NCBI GenBank assembly: GCA_903858975.1
Contig: CAIOKW010000261.1
Location: 1 to 13,050 of the forward strand
From: Oligoflexia bacterium
Lineage (GTDB): Bacteria > Bdellovibrionota > UBA1018 > CAIMNF01
DNA: 13,050 nucleotides
Reading direction: 5' to 3'
The position numbers were made by a program, and so were the translations under genes. Each line of letters opens with the position of its first letter. Within the stretch, counting starts at the first letter, position 1. Shown here in pieces: positions 6,598-13,050 of this stretch. The notes under the pieces are model-generated. The model made no database searches, had not been told where the DNA came from, and saw nothing but the letters and a program-made list of their open reading frames with translations.

Positions 6598-8324
6598 TTC
6601 TGAGCGAAGGAAACTAAGCGCTGGAATTCTCCACCCTTTTGAAGGAGCTCAGAATACGTTCCTGTTTCTTGGACTTTTCCCTGTTTCATTACAATGATTA
6701 AGTCTGCATTTTGAATTGTGGACAGACGGTGTGCGATGACGAGTGTCGTTCGGTGCTCCATCAATTTTTCAAGAGTCTGCTGTACAATTTTTTCTGATTC
6801 GTTATCTAGATTTGAAGTTGCCTCATCGAGAATCAAGCACTGAGAATTTTTCAAAAAGGCGCGCGCAATCGAGATCCGTTGGCGCTCGCCACCGGAGAGC
6901 TTCATGCCTCGATCACCCACCATCGTTTCAAATCCGAGGGGCAGTTTGGATACAAAGTCAAAAGCATAGGCCTGTTTCGCGGCGTCCATGACTTCTTCAC
7001 GAGTTGCATTCGGGCGACCCATCAGGATGTTTTGGTAAATCGTATCGTGGAATAAGAAGACATCTTGGCTTACCACTGCAACCTGATTTCTCCAGTCCTT
7101 CAAATTAAGCTGCCTTAAATCTACACCATCAATTTCAATTGAGCCTGAATTCACGTCATAGAGTCGAGTGAGGAGCTGAACAATGGAGCTTTTTCCTGAG
7201 CCGCTTTGCCCGACGAGTGCTACCGTTTTTCCAAGCGGAAGGCTAAAGCTCACATTTGAAAGGACTGCACGCTCAGGGCTATCGGGATAGGCGAAACTGA
7301 TGCTCTTAAACTCAAGCCCCTTGCTGATAGAATGAATAGGGCTTGCATTTAAGGCTGTGGAAACTCGAGGCTTCCATTTCAAGAACTCGTCGATTCGTTC
7401 CATTGCTGCAGCGGCACTATGGAGTTTAGAGTTGATATCACTGATTTGTCGGATGGGGTTGATCATCATCCCAAAAGCGGTGAAAAATCCGATCAGATCC
7501 CCGGAGGTCATCTCGCCTTTGAGAACTGAGCGTCCGCCAAAATAAAGGATGAGGGCAATCGCAAAAGAGGTCACGAGCTCAATCACCGGTCCCGCAAGCT
7601 CTTCCATTTTACTGATTTTAAGAAGAAGCATCGTGATTTCGTTCAATTGCTTTTTGTATTTCTCAAGAATCGTTCCCTCGAGATTGAACAGGTGAATAAC
7701 GCGAATTCCACTGATGGCTTCCTGAACGACGCTGTAGGATTCACCGTTTTGCTCTTGGTATTCGGTGATCTTCTTCTTGATGTATTTACCTGATTTTCCA
7801 AATACAAATGCGATAGCTGGGATGATCGAAAACGTCAGCACCGTCAGGTGCCAGTTGGTGTAGAGCGCATACCCGAGGAGCGCTACGAACATTACGGGTT
7901 CACGGATCAGAACGTTGAGGGATGAAATACCGCTGTCGAGGTTTGCAGGGTCGGCGGTAATTCGAGAAAGAAGGACTCCTGCTTTTTTATCGGAAAAATA
8001 ATCTGCAGAGAGATTCACTAAGTGTGAATAAAGGTGCTCTCGAACCCTTTGGTTCGTGTTCACTACTGCAATTCGGACGGAATAATAGTGAAGGAAGCGA
8101 ACGACTAGATTGATGAGGTAGAGTCCGATAATCGCAAAAGGAATATAGACTAGCTTCGATGCATCCTTCTTCACGAGAATCTCGTCGACCAAATATTTGA
8201 TCAAAGGAATGGGGCCCGTCCTCAGAATTGAAAGAGGAATGGCCATCACTAGGCTGAAAATAAGCCAGTTCTTAAAAGGCCAAACATAGGGCTTCAGTGA
8301 TTTAAGTGATTGAATAGAAAACAT
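6591..8324 (-). CDS. msbA: MsbA-like ABC exporter, fused permease and ATPase
   Basis: Inner-membrane half-transporter expected to act as a homodimer that flips lipid A-core or a related lipid or drug. Its 577 residues match the MsbA length. The N-terminal membrane domain (about 15-310) shows hydrophobic helices near 21-36, 58-80, 143-175 and 248-290. The nucleotide-binding domain follows: Walker A GQSGSGKSS (372-380), Q-loop Gln420, signature LSGGERQR (476-483), Walker B CLILDE (496-501), D-loop SNLD (504-507), H-loop His532. All ATPase residues are intact. The start is ATG at 8324, 36 bp from the divergent gmhB. gmhB next door suggests an LPS role, but many exporters share this layout, so the substrate is not proven. 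The stop lies inside the end of mvaA. Confidence 0.8.
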   Translation of the reverse strand: MFSIQSLKSLKPYVWPFKNWLIFSLVMAIPLSILRTGPIPLIKYLVDEILVKKDASKLVYIPFAIIGLYLINLVVRFLHYYSVRIAVVNTNQRVREHLYSHLVNLSADYFSDKKAGVLLSRITADPANLDSGISSLNVLIREPVMFVALLGYALYTNWHLTVLTFSIIPAIAFVFGKSGKYIKKKITEYQEQNGESYSVVQEAISGIRVIHLFNLEGTILEKYKKQLNEITMLLLKISKMEELAGPVIELVTSFAIALILYFGGRSVLKGEMTSGDLIGFFTAFGMMINPIRQISDINSKLHSAAAAMERIDEFLKWKPRVSTALNASPIHSISKGLEFKSISFAYPDSPERAVLSNVSFSLPLGKTVALVGQSGSGKSSIVQLLTRLYDVNSGSIEIDGVDLRQLNLKDWRNQVAVVSQDVFLFHDTIYQNILMGRPNATREEVMDAAKQAYAFDFVSKLPLGFETMVGDRGMKLSGGERQRISIARAFLKNSQCLILDEATSNLDNESEKIVQQTLEKLMEHRTTLVIAHRLSTIQNADLIIVMKQGKVQETGTYSELLQKGGEFQRLVSFAQNQ

Positions 8325-8360
8325 ACGGAATTACAAATACCTTATGCTAAGCTCAAGGGT

Positions 8361-8864
8361 ATGGCAAAGGCCGTTTTTATGGATCGCGATGAGACCTTGA
8401 ACCCGGATTCAGGCTATATCAGTGATCCCAAACACTTCACGCTTTTTAATTGGGTTGCACCCGAGCTCCGTCGTCTGAAAGATGCGGGCTTTTTACTGGT
8501 AGTGGTGAGTAATCAATCGGGCATTGGTCGCGGACTCATTCAGTGGGATGCCCTTCGTGAGATTCACCTAAAAATGAATCAGCTTTTAGCGGATGCCTCC
8601 GGCGTCCAAATTGATGAATTCGCGATTTGTCCCCATAAGCCGGATGATGAGTGCGAGTGCCGCAAGCCAAAGCCGACCCTGATTTTAAATACAGCCCTCA
8701 AGCGATCGATCGATTTGAAGCAGTCATTTATGATTGGGGATCGAAAATCTGATTATGAAGCCGGGGTTGCGGCAGGGGTTAAAGAGAGCTTCTTGATTCA
8801 TCCAGGAGATGAGCATTCTTTCAAAATGGCAGTTGAGGCGATTTTAAAAAGCGGATTGAGCTAA
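8361..8864 (+). CDS. gmhB: D-glycero-D-manno-heptose-1,7-bisphosphate 7-phosphatase (HAD family)
   Basis: Removes the 7-phosphate from heptose bisphosphate on the way to ADP-heptose for the LPS core; cytoplasmic and Mg-dependent. HAD motifs: DRDET (8-12; D8 nucleophile, D10 acid/base), SNQSGIGRG (50-58), CRKPKP (100-105) and MIGDRKSDYEAG (124-135; D127, D131). The zinc site CPHKPDDECEC (C90, H92, C98, C100) is typical of the GmhB/HisB-N group. The usual glycine of DxDGT is Glu here. The frame is open to a TTG at 8310, but MAKAVFMDRD from ATG 8361 (167 residues) matches family N-termini. AAGGG sits only one base before this ATG, so initiation may be weak or close to leaderless. TTGAAT (8310) and TACAAA (8332), 16 apart, could be its promoter. 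The isolated HisB N-domain is the alternative; NQSGIGRG favours GmhB. Confidence 0.85.
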   Translation: MAKAVFMDRDETLNPDSGYISDPKHFTLFNWVAPELRRLKDAGFLLVVVSNQSGIGRGLIQWDALREIHLKMNQLLADASGVQIDEFAICPHKPDDECECRKPKPTLILNTALKRSIDLKQSFMIGDRKSDYEAGVAAGVKESFLIHPGDEHSFKMAVEAILKSGLS

Positions 8865-9624
8865 GGGGCGCCTTGTCAAATCCCGGTACAAAATACTGTA
8901 AATGTTGCTCGAGGAATCCCAAGAGTTGCTCGTGTTCGTCGCGATGGGCTTGAAATTCAATCTTACGAATCGGGTTCAGCATGGAATGGAATGCGTCCAG
9001 AATGAGTGTTTTACTTAAGGCGTTTGCTCGATGCTCAGGCATGCATCCTTTACAGATCCAGGCGCCTTTATCGACTTGAGGGTAAACGACTTTTCCCTCG
9101 ACTTCGTTGAGTTGTTTTTCGCAATGAAGGCAGCGGGTGAGCGAGGGTTGAACCCCAAGCCATTGAGTCATTTTAAGGATAAATGCATTCACGATCGAGA
9201 TCGCCCGATCTTCGGGGAGTGTTTCCAGTGCCATCAGCGCATTAGAATAGAGCTTAAATACGGAACTGGAGGCCTTCAGGGGAGGCAGCATTCTGATCAA
9301 GAGTTCATTGATGCAAGAGGCGCCTGAAAGTTTATCAAAGGATTTGCTCAGGGTTTGGGATGCGTGTTTGACCTGTGCGGAGAGAACGGAGAGAAGTGCT
9401 TCATCGCTGGCTTCTGCAATTCGTATGGTTTTAGGATCAATTTCAAATTCGGAACAGGTAAAGAGATCTAAACTTCCACCAAATCGTCTGGATTGGACCC
9501 CGTTTCGGGCAATGGCGCTGAATCGGCCCCGGGTTTCTGAGAACATGACAGCAATCAGATCCCTCTCCTTATAAGGAAAGGTTTTTAAGACATAGCAAAG
9601 TTCTCGGTTTGGCGCCTGGCTCAC
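8821..9624 (-). CDS. recO: DNA repair protein RecO
   Basis: Recombination mediator that, with RecR and RecF, loads RecA onto SSB-coated gaps and anneals strands. The 267 residues have the RecO order: an N-terminal OB-fold (YVLKTFPYKERDLIAVMFSETRGRFSAIARNG, 11-42, then RRFGGSLDLFT), a helical middle, and a four-cysteine zinc finger (C165-x2-C168 and C191-x2-C194). Start at GTG 9624, with AGGAT seven bases upstream; no ATG lies near. Downstream of the cysteine-rich gene by 45 bp on the same strand, so probably read from its mRNA. The 3' end overlaps convergent gmhB by 44 bp, encoding the tail KSPQLPF and upstream residues. Confidence 0.88.
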   Translation of the reverse strand: MSQAPNRELCYVLKTFPYKERDLIAVMFSETRGRFSAIARNGVQSRRFGGSLDLFTCSEFEIDPKTIRIAEASDEALLSVLSAQVKHASQTLSKSFDKLSGASCINELLIRMLPPLKASSSVFKLYSNALMALETLPEDRAISIVNAFILKMTQWLGVQPSLTRCLHCEKQLNEVEGKVVYPQVDKGAWICKGCMPEHRANALSKTLILDAFHSMLNPIRKIEFQAHRDEHEQLLGFLEQHLQYFVPGFDKAPLSSIRFLKSPQLPF

Positions 9625-9631
9625 GGATTTT

Positions 9632-9636
9632 ATCCT
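9632..9636 (-). promoter_or_regulatory. Shine-Dalgarno site for the recO GTG start
   Basis: The minus strand reads AGGAT seven bases before the GTG at 9624. It supports this non-ATG start for recO, which has no better candidate nearby. Confidence 0.5.
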
Positions 9637-9669
9637 AGCAAGACCAGGCGCAAAACATAAGGGTGATGA

Positions 9670-10845
9670 TTAAGGATTGCCTTCGAACTGAGTCTCGATG
9701 TTATTTGAGTTCAGAAGCGGAAGGGCATCTGGATTGAGCAATCCCTTGTTAAGTGCGTCCATATCTAAGGAAAGGCTCAGGGTTGCTTCGTGATGCTTTG
9801 AGCGGAGACTGTTCACACCAAAGTTATTGAGCATGAGATGACTCACGCCCCCTTCAGTCACGATTGCGTTTGATTTGAAGTCATTGTCCACCACCACGAG
9901 GTGTCCGCCAAAAGTACGATTTTGGAGGAGTTTCAAGTGGCCCTTAAATGGAACTTCAGGGGTTGCGCTTAAGCTAAACTCGATCTGGTCTGAAGCAATC
10001 TTTCCTTGAGAGAGGGAAAGGCTTGCGAATTGATTGAGTTTTTGGATTGAAGTGGCCCGGAGAGTAAATTGAGCAGTAACGGCTTTCTCGGTCGCACTGA
10101 TCATCTGATTGCTCTGATTTTCAGAGTCTACTTGGTAGAGATAGCTTTTTGTAGCGCCTGAAGCGTTCAAAATGACTTTTCCATCTACTAGCTTGGCAGA
10201 AAGGGTCTCAGAGAGTGCACCTGCCTCACTGAAGTTCGCGAATTTAACGCTGACATCAGCAATCGTATCGAGCTTCATGCGTTGCCCAATGGGGACCTGA
10301 ACAGGCTTCATGCAAGAGTAGGGAACTTGGACGACGTTTGGAACCTGAATGCAGGCCTGGCGGGGAACGTCTTGGCAGAGGGTCTGAGGAACGGTTTGGC
10401 ATTCGTAGCGAGGCTCGTTGTGGCACACATTATCGTATTGGGTGGTGCAGCGATTCTCAGTGTGGCAAACCCGGCGAGGAACGGGGGTGCAGCCATGGCT
10501 ATTGCACACATTGTCCATGATGGTTTGGCACTCTTCCTGAGGGTAGCAAACATTGCGGGGAACGGTTTGGCAAACGGGGTAGTTTCGATAGCCGCATTGC
10601 TGTTGATACTCCGTATGGCATTGGTGATCATACTCGGTATGGCACTGAGTCGTGCTCCCTTGAACCTCGCTCCGATAGCAAGTGCTCGGGACCATGTCGG
10701 TTCTATAGAGCGTTTCAAACTCCTGGGTTTCCAGGCGAAGGGTTTGGTTCTCTTGATTTAGACTGAAGTTTGCGGCTGCCGGTAAGGGGCTTTGCGCTAA
10801 AACAGGGCTCGAGAATACAAAAAATGCTGCAGCGAGTAATATCAT
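9670..10845 (-). CDS. Secreted cysteine-octad repeat protein, unknown function
   Basis: Not a family I can name. The 391 residues begin with a clear signal peptide (MILLAAAFFVFSSPVLA, cleavage before QSP). A linker of about 35 residues leads to a cysteine-rich zone (56-178) with 16 cysteines, ten of the fifteen gaps being exactly eight residues. The loose unit is C-[HQ]-[TDN]-x-[PY]-x-x-x, for example CHTEYDHQ, CHTEYQQQ, CQTVPRNV, CQTVPQTL, CQDVPRQA. Residues 190-391 have no cysteine and look beta-rich (GHLVVVDNDF, ATLSLSLDMD); this part may be a separate domain. With an even number of cysteines in an oxidising compartment, a disulfide-laddered rod is likely. No CXXCH heme motif is present. 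ATG at 10845 has AGGAGA five bases upstream. recO follows 45 bp downstream, probably by chance. An exported structural or binding protein is the best guess. Confidence 0.75.
   Translation of the reverse strand: MILLAAAFFVFSSPVLAQSPLPAAANFSLNQENQTLRLETQEFETLYRTDMVPSTCYRSEVQGSTTQCHTEYDHQCHTEYQQQCGYRNYPVCQTVPRNVCYPQEECQTIMDNVCNSHGCTPVPRRVCHTENRCTTQYDNVCHNEPRYECQTVPQTLCQDVPRQACIQVPNVVQVPYSCMKPVQVPIGQRMKLDTIADVSVKFANFSEAGALSETLSAKLVDGKVILNASGATKSYLYQVDSENQSNQMISATEKAVTAQFTLRATSIQKLNQFASLSLSQGKIASDQIEFSLSATPEVPFKGHLKLLQNRTFGGHLVVVDNDFKSNAIVTEGGVSHLMLNNFGVNSLRSKHHEATLSLSLDMDALNKGLLNPDALPLLNSNNIETQFEGNP
10312..10680 (-). repeat. Degenerate 24-bp coding repeat (cysteine octad)
   Basis: This stretch encodes residues 56-178 of the cysteine-rich protein. 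Cysteine spacings in order are 12, 8, 8, 8, 8, 6, 8, 5, 8, 6, 8, 8, 8, 8, 13. At the DNA level the repeat has largely diverged, but a 14-base identity (GGAACGGTTTGGCA on the plus strand) recurs at 10388 and 10559. Three frames stay open across this stretch because of the biased composition. Confidence 0.7.
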
Positions 10846-11016
10846 GGTTGTCTCCTAATATCAGAGAAAGCCTGCAATTCGTGTTCCAGAGCGGCGCAAA
10901 AAAGGCGAGCGACATAACAGTGACTTACTGCGGCGCGACAAAAATAAGGACCCGGGTGGTCCCACTTTAGCGCTGGAAAAAGGATAAGATGCGTCGCAAC
11001 AAATAACGCACTGCGG

Positions 11017-11044
11017 TTGGCAAGTTCAGGGTCGCTTCTATACG
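11017..11044 (+). promoter_or_regulatory. Promoter of the lytic transglycosylase gene, predicting a nearly leaderless mRNA
   Basis: TTGGCA (11017-11022, five of six to the consensus -35) and TATACG (11039-11044) are 16 bases apart. Transcription should begin near 11051, only a few bases before the ATG at 11055, and no Shine-Dalgarno sequence precedes that ATG. It sits in the 209-bp divergent gap 10846-11054, which otherwise shows a five-base stem (GGACC/GGTCC, 10948-10962) and a five-codon mini-ORF but no gene. Confidence 0.5.
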
Positions 11045-11054
11045 TTCAGCCCCG

Positions 11055-11864
11055 ATGTTTAGAGCAGTACTGATTTTAGCGTTCGCAGCAATGGGTCTTG
11101 TCCATCCCACCTATTCTTCTTCCTTGGGTGCGAAAGATGGTGTGGGTCCAAGCCTCGGCTGGACCAGCCAATCCCAAATGATCCGTTTTCAAATTGAAAA
11201 GAATTTCGCGTTGAAGGGCAGCATTCAGAAGCGCGAGCTTCATCGAATGATTCAGCATGCGATGAATGAAGCAAATCCAAAGCATGAAGGTGTATCGATC
11301 GCAGAAATGAATCGTCTGGCCCGTGAGATCGTAAGCTCGGCGCAGTGCTTAGGAATTGACCCGATTATTTTAACCGCGCTCATTTGGCGTGAGTCCAATT
11401 TCAAACCGACCGCTCAAAGTGAAACAGGTGCAGTCGGGCTCACTCAAATGACGAATCCCGGAATTAAAGAGGTTCTCGATCGCTTGAGTCCCACGTCTCA
11501 TCGAAGACTCGGTTACCTTCGCTCTTTAGTGGGCAGATGTAATTCAGGGTTTTTAGCGCGTGTCCCAGGTGAGGTTTCGGCTGATACCTTGGCCGCGTGG
11601 AAGAACTCAGTTGCGTATTCCAATACCGATGCAGTCATGATGGGAGCTTTGCTGCTAAAGTTGAACTTAGCTTCGACCAAGCCCCACGCGTCGATGAGTA
11701 ACGGAGTCGAAGTGTATGTGAGTGCACTTGAGCACTACAATGGGGATCCTGTGATCAAAGAACGCTTTGCGAAGGATGTCCTTCTGCTTTCACGAAGGAT
11801 GATGGAGCCTCCGACCGTTGCTCTAAATAATTCAAAATTCCTTCGGATGAATCCAGGCCTTTAA
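11055..11864 (+). CDS. Secreted SLT-family lytic transglycosylase
   Basis: Cleaves the MurNAc-GlcNAc bond of peptidoglycan to leave 1,6-anhydro-MurNAc; acts in the periplasm. The N-terminus MFRAVLILAFAAMGLVHPTYSSS is a signal peptide without a lipobox cysteine. The SLT domain starts near 95: CLGIDPIILTALIWRESNF (98-116) holds the catalytic Glu113, followed by SETGAVGLTQM (122-132), the ESxxxxxA..S..GA.GL.QM pattern, and ends with ALEHYNGDP (224-232). An insert of about 55 residues separates the two. The signal peptide fixes the start at 11055 although no ribosome-binding site precedes it; starting at Met13 would destroy the signal. The last 36 codons overlap the convergent dus gene by 110 bp. 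Exact subfamily is uncertain. Confidence 0.82.
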   Translation: MFRAVLILAFAAMGLVHPTYSSSLGAKDGVGPSLGWTSQSQMIRFQIEKNFALKGSIQKRELHRMIQHAMNEANPKHEGVSIAEMNRLAREIVSSAQCLGIDPIILTALIWRESNFKPTAQSETGAVGLTQMTNPGIKEVLDRLSPTSHRRLGYLRSLVGRCNSGFLARVPGEVSADTLAAWKNSVAYSNTDAVMMGALLLKLNLASTKPHASMSNGVEVYVSALEHYNGDPVIKERFAKDVLLLSRRMMEPPTVALNNSKFLRMNPGL

Positions 11865-12780
11865 TCTCATCCCACCAAGAAATGGTTTTTCTGGAATGCA
11901 GATAGCGCGCCCATTGTTTTAGGCGTTTTTCAGAAGGTTGGAATTGAGCATATTCCCGAAACAGTGCAGCCCAGGTTCTCGACTCTCCATCGATTGGAAA
12001 GTGGAGGGGGTTCGGAGTCTGAATGCATTCGAGTCCAAGTTCTTTCCTGATTTCACGCGCTAAATGTGGAACCGCCAGTGCTCCCCGGCCAAGCATAAAG
12101 TGGATGGAGCCGGTCTCATCCTGGCAACGGCGAAAATCTTCAAGATTCCAGATTTCACCATTTGCGACGACCGGGATCGAGATTCCGCGGGCAGCCTTTC
12201 CAATGGGCTTCCAGTACGCGGGAGGGATGTATCCTTGGGTCTTTGTTCTTCCGTGAATCGTGATCCAGCTTGCTCCCCCTTGCTCCGCACGTTTCGAATT
12301 CTCATCAATCGCATTCGGGTCATCAAAACCCAAACGAAGTTTTGCACTGACTGGAAATTCAGAGGGAACGGCATCGCGTATGGCGCGAACGATCTCTTCG
12401 ATTCGATGAGGATATTTTAAAAGGGTTGCGCCCCCATCATGTCGATTGACGGTGGGAGCAGGACAGCCAAAATTGATATCCACCCCGCGGGCTCCTGCGA
12501 GAATGGCGTTACGGGCGCTTTCAGCCATTCGCTCGGCATTTCCACCGAGGAGTTGAATTTGGACGGGAATCTGGGCAAGGGTTCGAGAGTTTTGTTTGAG
12601 TTCAGGAATATGTTTTTGAAAAGTTTTAGGGAGTAGCGAGTTTCCGCTCACGCGAATGAATTCGCTCACGCAGTAATCAAAGTCTCCGCATTGAGTGATG
12701 AATTCACGAAAAGGCGCGTCGGTTACTCCTTCCATCGGAGCAAGGATCACGGCCGGTTTCTTTGGGTTTAGAAAATCCAT
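11755..12780 (-). CDS. dusC: tRNA-dihydrouridine synthase, DusC-type
   Basis: FMN-dependent enzyme that reduces uridine to dihydrouridine in the tRNA D-loop; DusC of E. coli modifies U16. Motifs: LAPMEGVTD (13-21), SEFIRV (39-44), QIQLLGG (74-80), DINFGCPAPTVNRHDGGATLLK (101-122) with catalytic Cys106, AKLRLG (146-151), HGRTKTQGY (176-184), ANGEIW (206-211) and GRGAL (231-235). SEFIRV and the VN...GGATLLK string resemble DusC more than DusA or DusB. The frame is open to an ATG at 12864, but ATG 12780 gives the family N-terminus (341 residues) and overlaps the upstream gene's stop in TAATG, which indicates coupled translation. The last 36 codons run antisense inside the transglycosylase gene and go beyond the part I can align to DusC. 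Confidence 0.88.
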   Translation of the reverse strand: MDFLNPKKPAVILAPMEGVTDAPFREFITQCGDFDYCVSEFIRVSGNSLLPKTFQKHIPELKQNSRTLAQIPVQIQLLGGNAERMAESARNAILAGARGVDINFGCPAPTVNRHDGGATLLKYPHRIEEIVRAIRDAVPSEFPVSAKLRLGFDDPNAIDENSKRAEQGGASWITIHGRTKTQGYIPPAYWKPIGKAARGISIPVVANGEIWNLEDFRRCQDETGSIHFMLGRGALAVPHLAREIRKELGLECIQTPNPLHFPIDGESRTWAALFREYAQFQPSEKRLKQWARYLHSRKTISWWDEIKGLDSSEGILNYLEQRSEAPSSFVKAEGHPSQSVL

Positions 12781-13050
12781 TAGGGAGCCAAGTAAGTTCC
12801 GTCGTTTTGGATCGCAACGTTTGCAGCCACCATGTGGTTCTGCCATACCGCGCTCATTCCGCATCCGTAAGTCATTGGGTTTGAATAACGGCAGTTATCG
12901 TATTCCGCATTGTTGATCGTCACCGTAACTGAACCTGCACCGGTCATCGCGTTACTGAAATCCAAAATCTGTGAAGAAGGGGAATTCGCACACGGTGAGT
13001 TTTGAGCCTGTGGAACATCAGCAACTTTTAAAAGCTGAGTGGCTTGAACA
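12780..13050 (-). CDS. C-terminal end of an unknown protein, running off the right edge
   Basis: The frame is open from the window edge to a TAA at 12780-12782, giving 89 visible residues. Visible text includes KVADVPQAQNSPCANSPSS, then a beta-like stretch GSVTVTINNAEYDNCRY and SNPMTYGCGMSAVW, ending DGTYLAP. Three cysteines (in SPCAN, DNCRY and YGCGM) and the Asn/Ser/Thr-rich beta character suggest an exported protein, but its N-terminus is not in view. I cannot name a family. The stop overlaps the dus ATG by one base (TAATG), so the two are translated from one mRNA. The in-frame TTG at 12965 is internal and not a start. Confidence 0.6.
   Translation of the reverse strand, partial: VQATQLLKVADVPQAQNSPCANSPSSQILDFSNAMTGAGSVTVTINNAEYDNCRYSNPMTYGCGMSAVWQNHMVAANVAIQNDGTYLAP

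Noticed and set aside
10312..10680. Cysteine-rich region as a multiheme cytochrome
   Set aside because: No CXXCH motif occurs; the His residues directly follow Cys instead.
10282..10761. Long plus-strand frame (159 codons) and a second minus-strand frame (10308-10718) over the cysteine-rich region
   Set aside because: Both lie opposite or out of frame with a gene that has a signal peptide and a strong ribosome-binding site. They stay open because the 24-bp repeat bias removes stop codons.
10948..10962. GGACC/GGTCC stem as a terminator or operator
   Set aside because: Only five base pairs, no T-run after it, and no matching second copy.
12781..12864. 28-residue N-terminal extension of dus from ATG 12864
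   Set aside because: It would overlap the upstream gene by 85 bases and has no family match; ATG 12780 has the TAATG coupling and the expected N-terminus.

Overview
The window is a dense, chromosome-like stretch (roughly half G+C by eye) carrying 12 genes plus partial genes at both edges. It holds no RNA gene, mobile element or CRISPR array that I could recognise. The host is Gram-negative: it has an LPS-heptose phosphatase, an MsbA-like exporter, a periplasmic lytic transglycosylase and a possible outer-membrane protein ending in Phe. It also carries two enzymes of the mevalonate route (class II HMG-CoA reductase and type 2 IPP isomerase), which most proteobacteria lack. That combination suggests a Bdellovibrio-like or other former 'deltaproteobacterial' lineage. 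This placement is inference; no marker gene proves it.

Layout. (1) Positions 1-1590, plus strand: the 3' part of rimO overlaps queG by 20 bp, giving a pair that modifies ribosomal protein S12 and tRNA. (2) Positions 1565-4159, minus strand: an apparent operon of a short-chain prenyl diphosphate synthase (ispA), a secreted protein of unknown function, and a DipZ-like thioredoxin-fold protein without active-site cysteines. (3) Positions 4213-6597, plus strand: an extended -10 promoter drives idi (type 2) and mvaA, which share an ATGA stop/start. ispA lies back to back with them, so three isoprenoid genes share one divergent control region. (4) Positions 6591-8324, minus strand: MsbA-like ABC exporter. 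(5) Positions 8361-8864, plus strand: gmhB. (6) Positions 8821-10845, minus strand: a secreted cysteine-octad repeat protein followed by recO. (7) Positions 11055-11864, plus strand: secreted SLT-family lytic transglycosylase, apparently with almost no 5' leader. (8) Positions 11755-13050, minus strand: the end of an unknown gene coupled by TAATG to a DusC-type tRNA-dihydrouridine synthase.

How the genes work together. HMG-CoA reductase makes mevalonate, IDI-2 balances IPP and DMAPP, and IspA condenses them to a C15-type prenyl diphosphate, which would feed undecaprenyl-P and quinone synthesis. The middle mevalonate enzymes are not in the window. GmhB and the exporter would act in LPS/lipid export. 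RimO, QueG and Dus all modify the translation apparatus.

Two things stand out. One is the protein at 9670-10845, where 16 cysteines recur mostly every eight residues. The other is that all four convergent gene pairs overlap at their 3' ends (26, 7, 44 and 110 bp), so no intergenic terminators exist between them.
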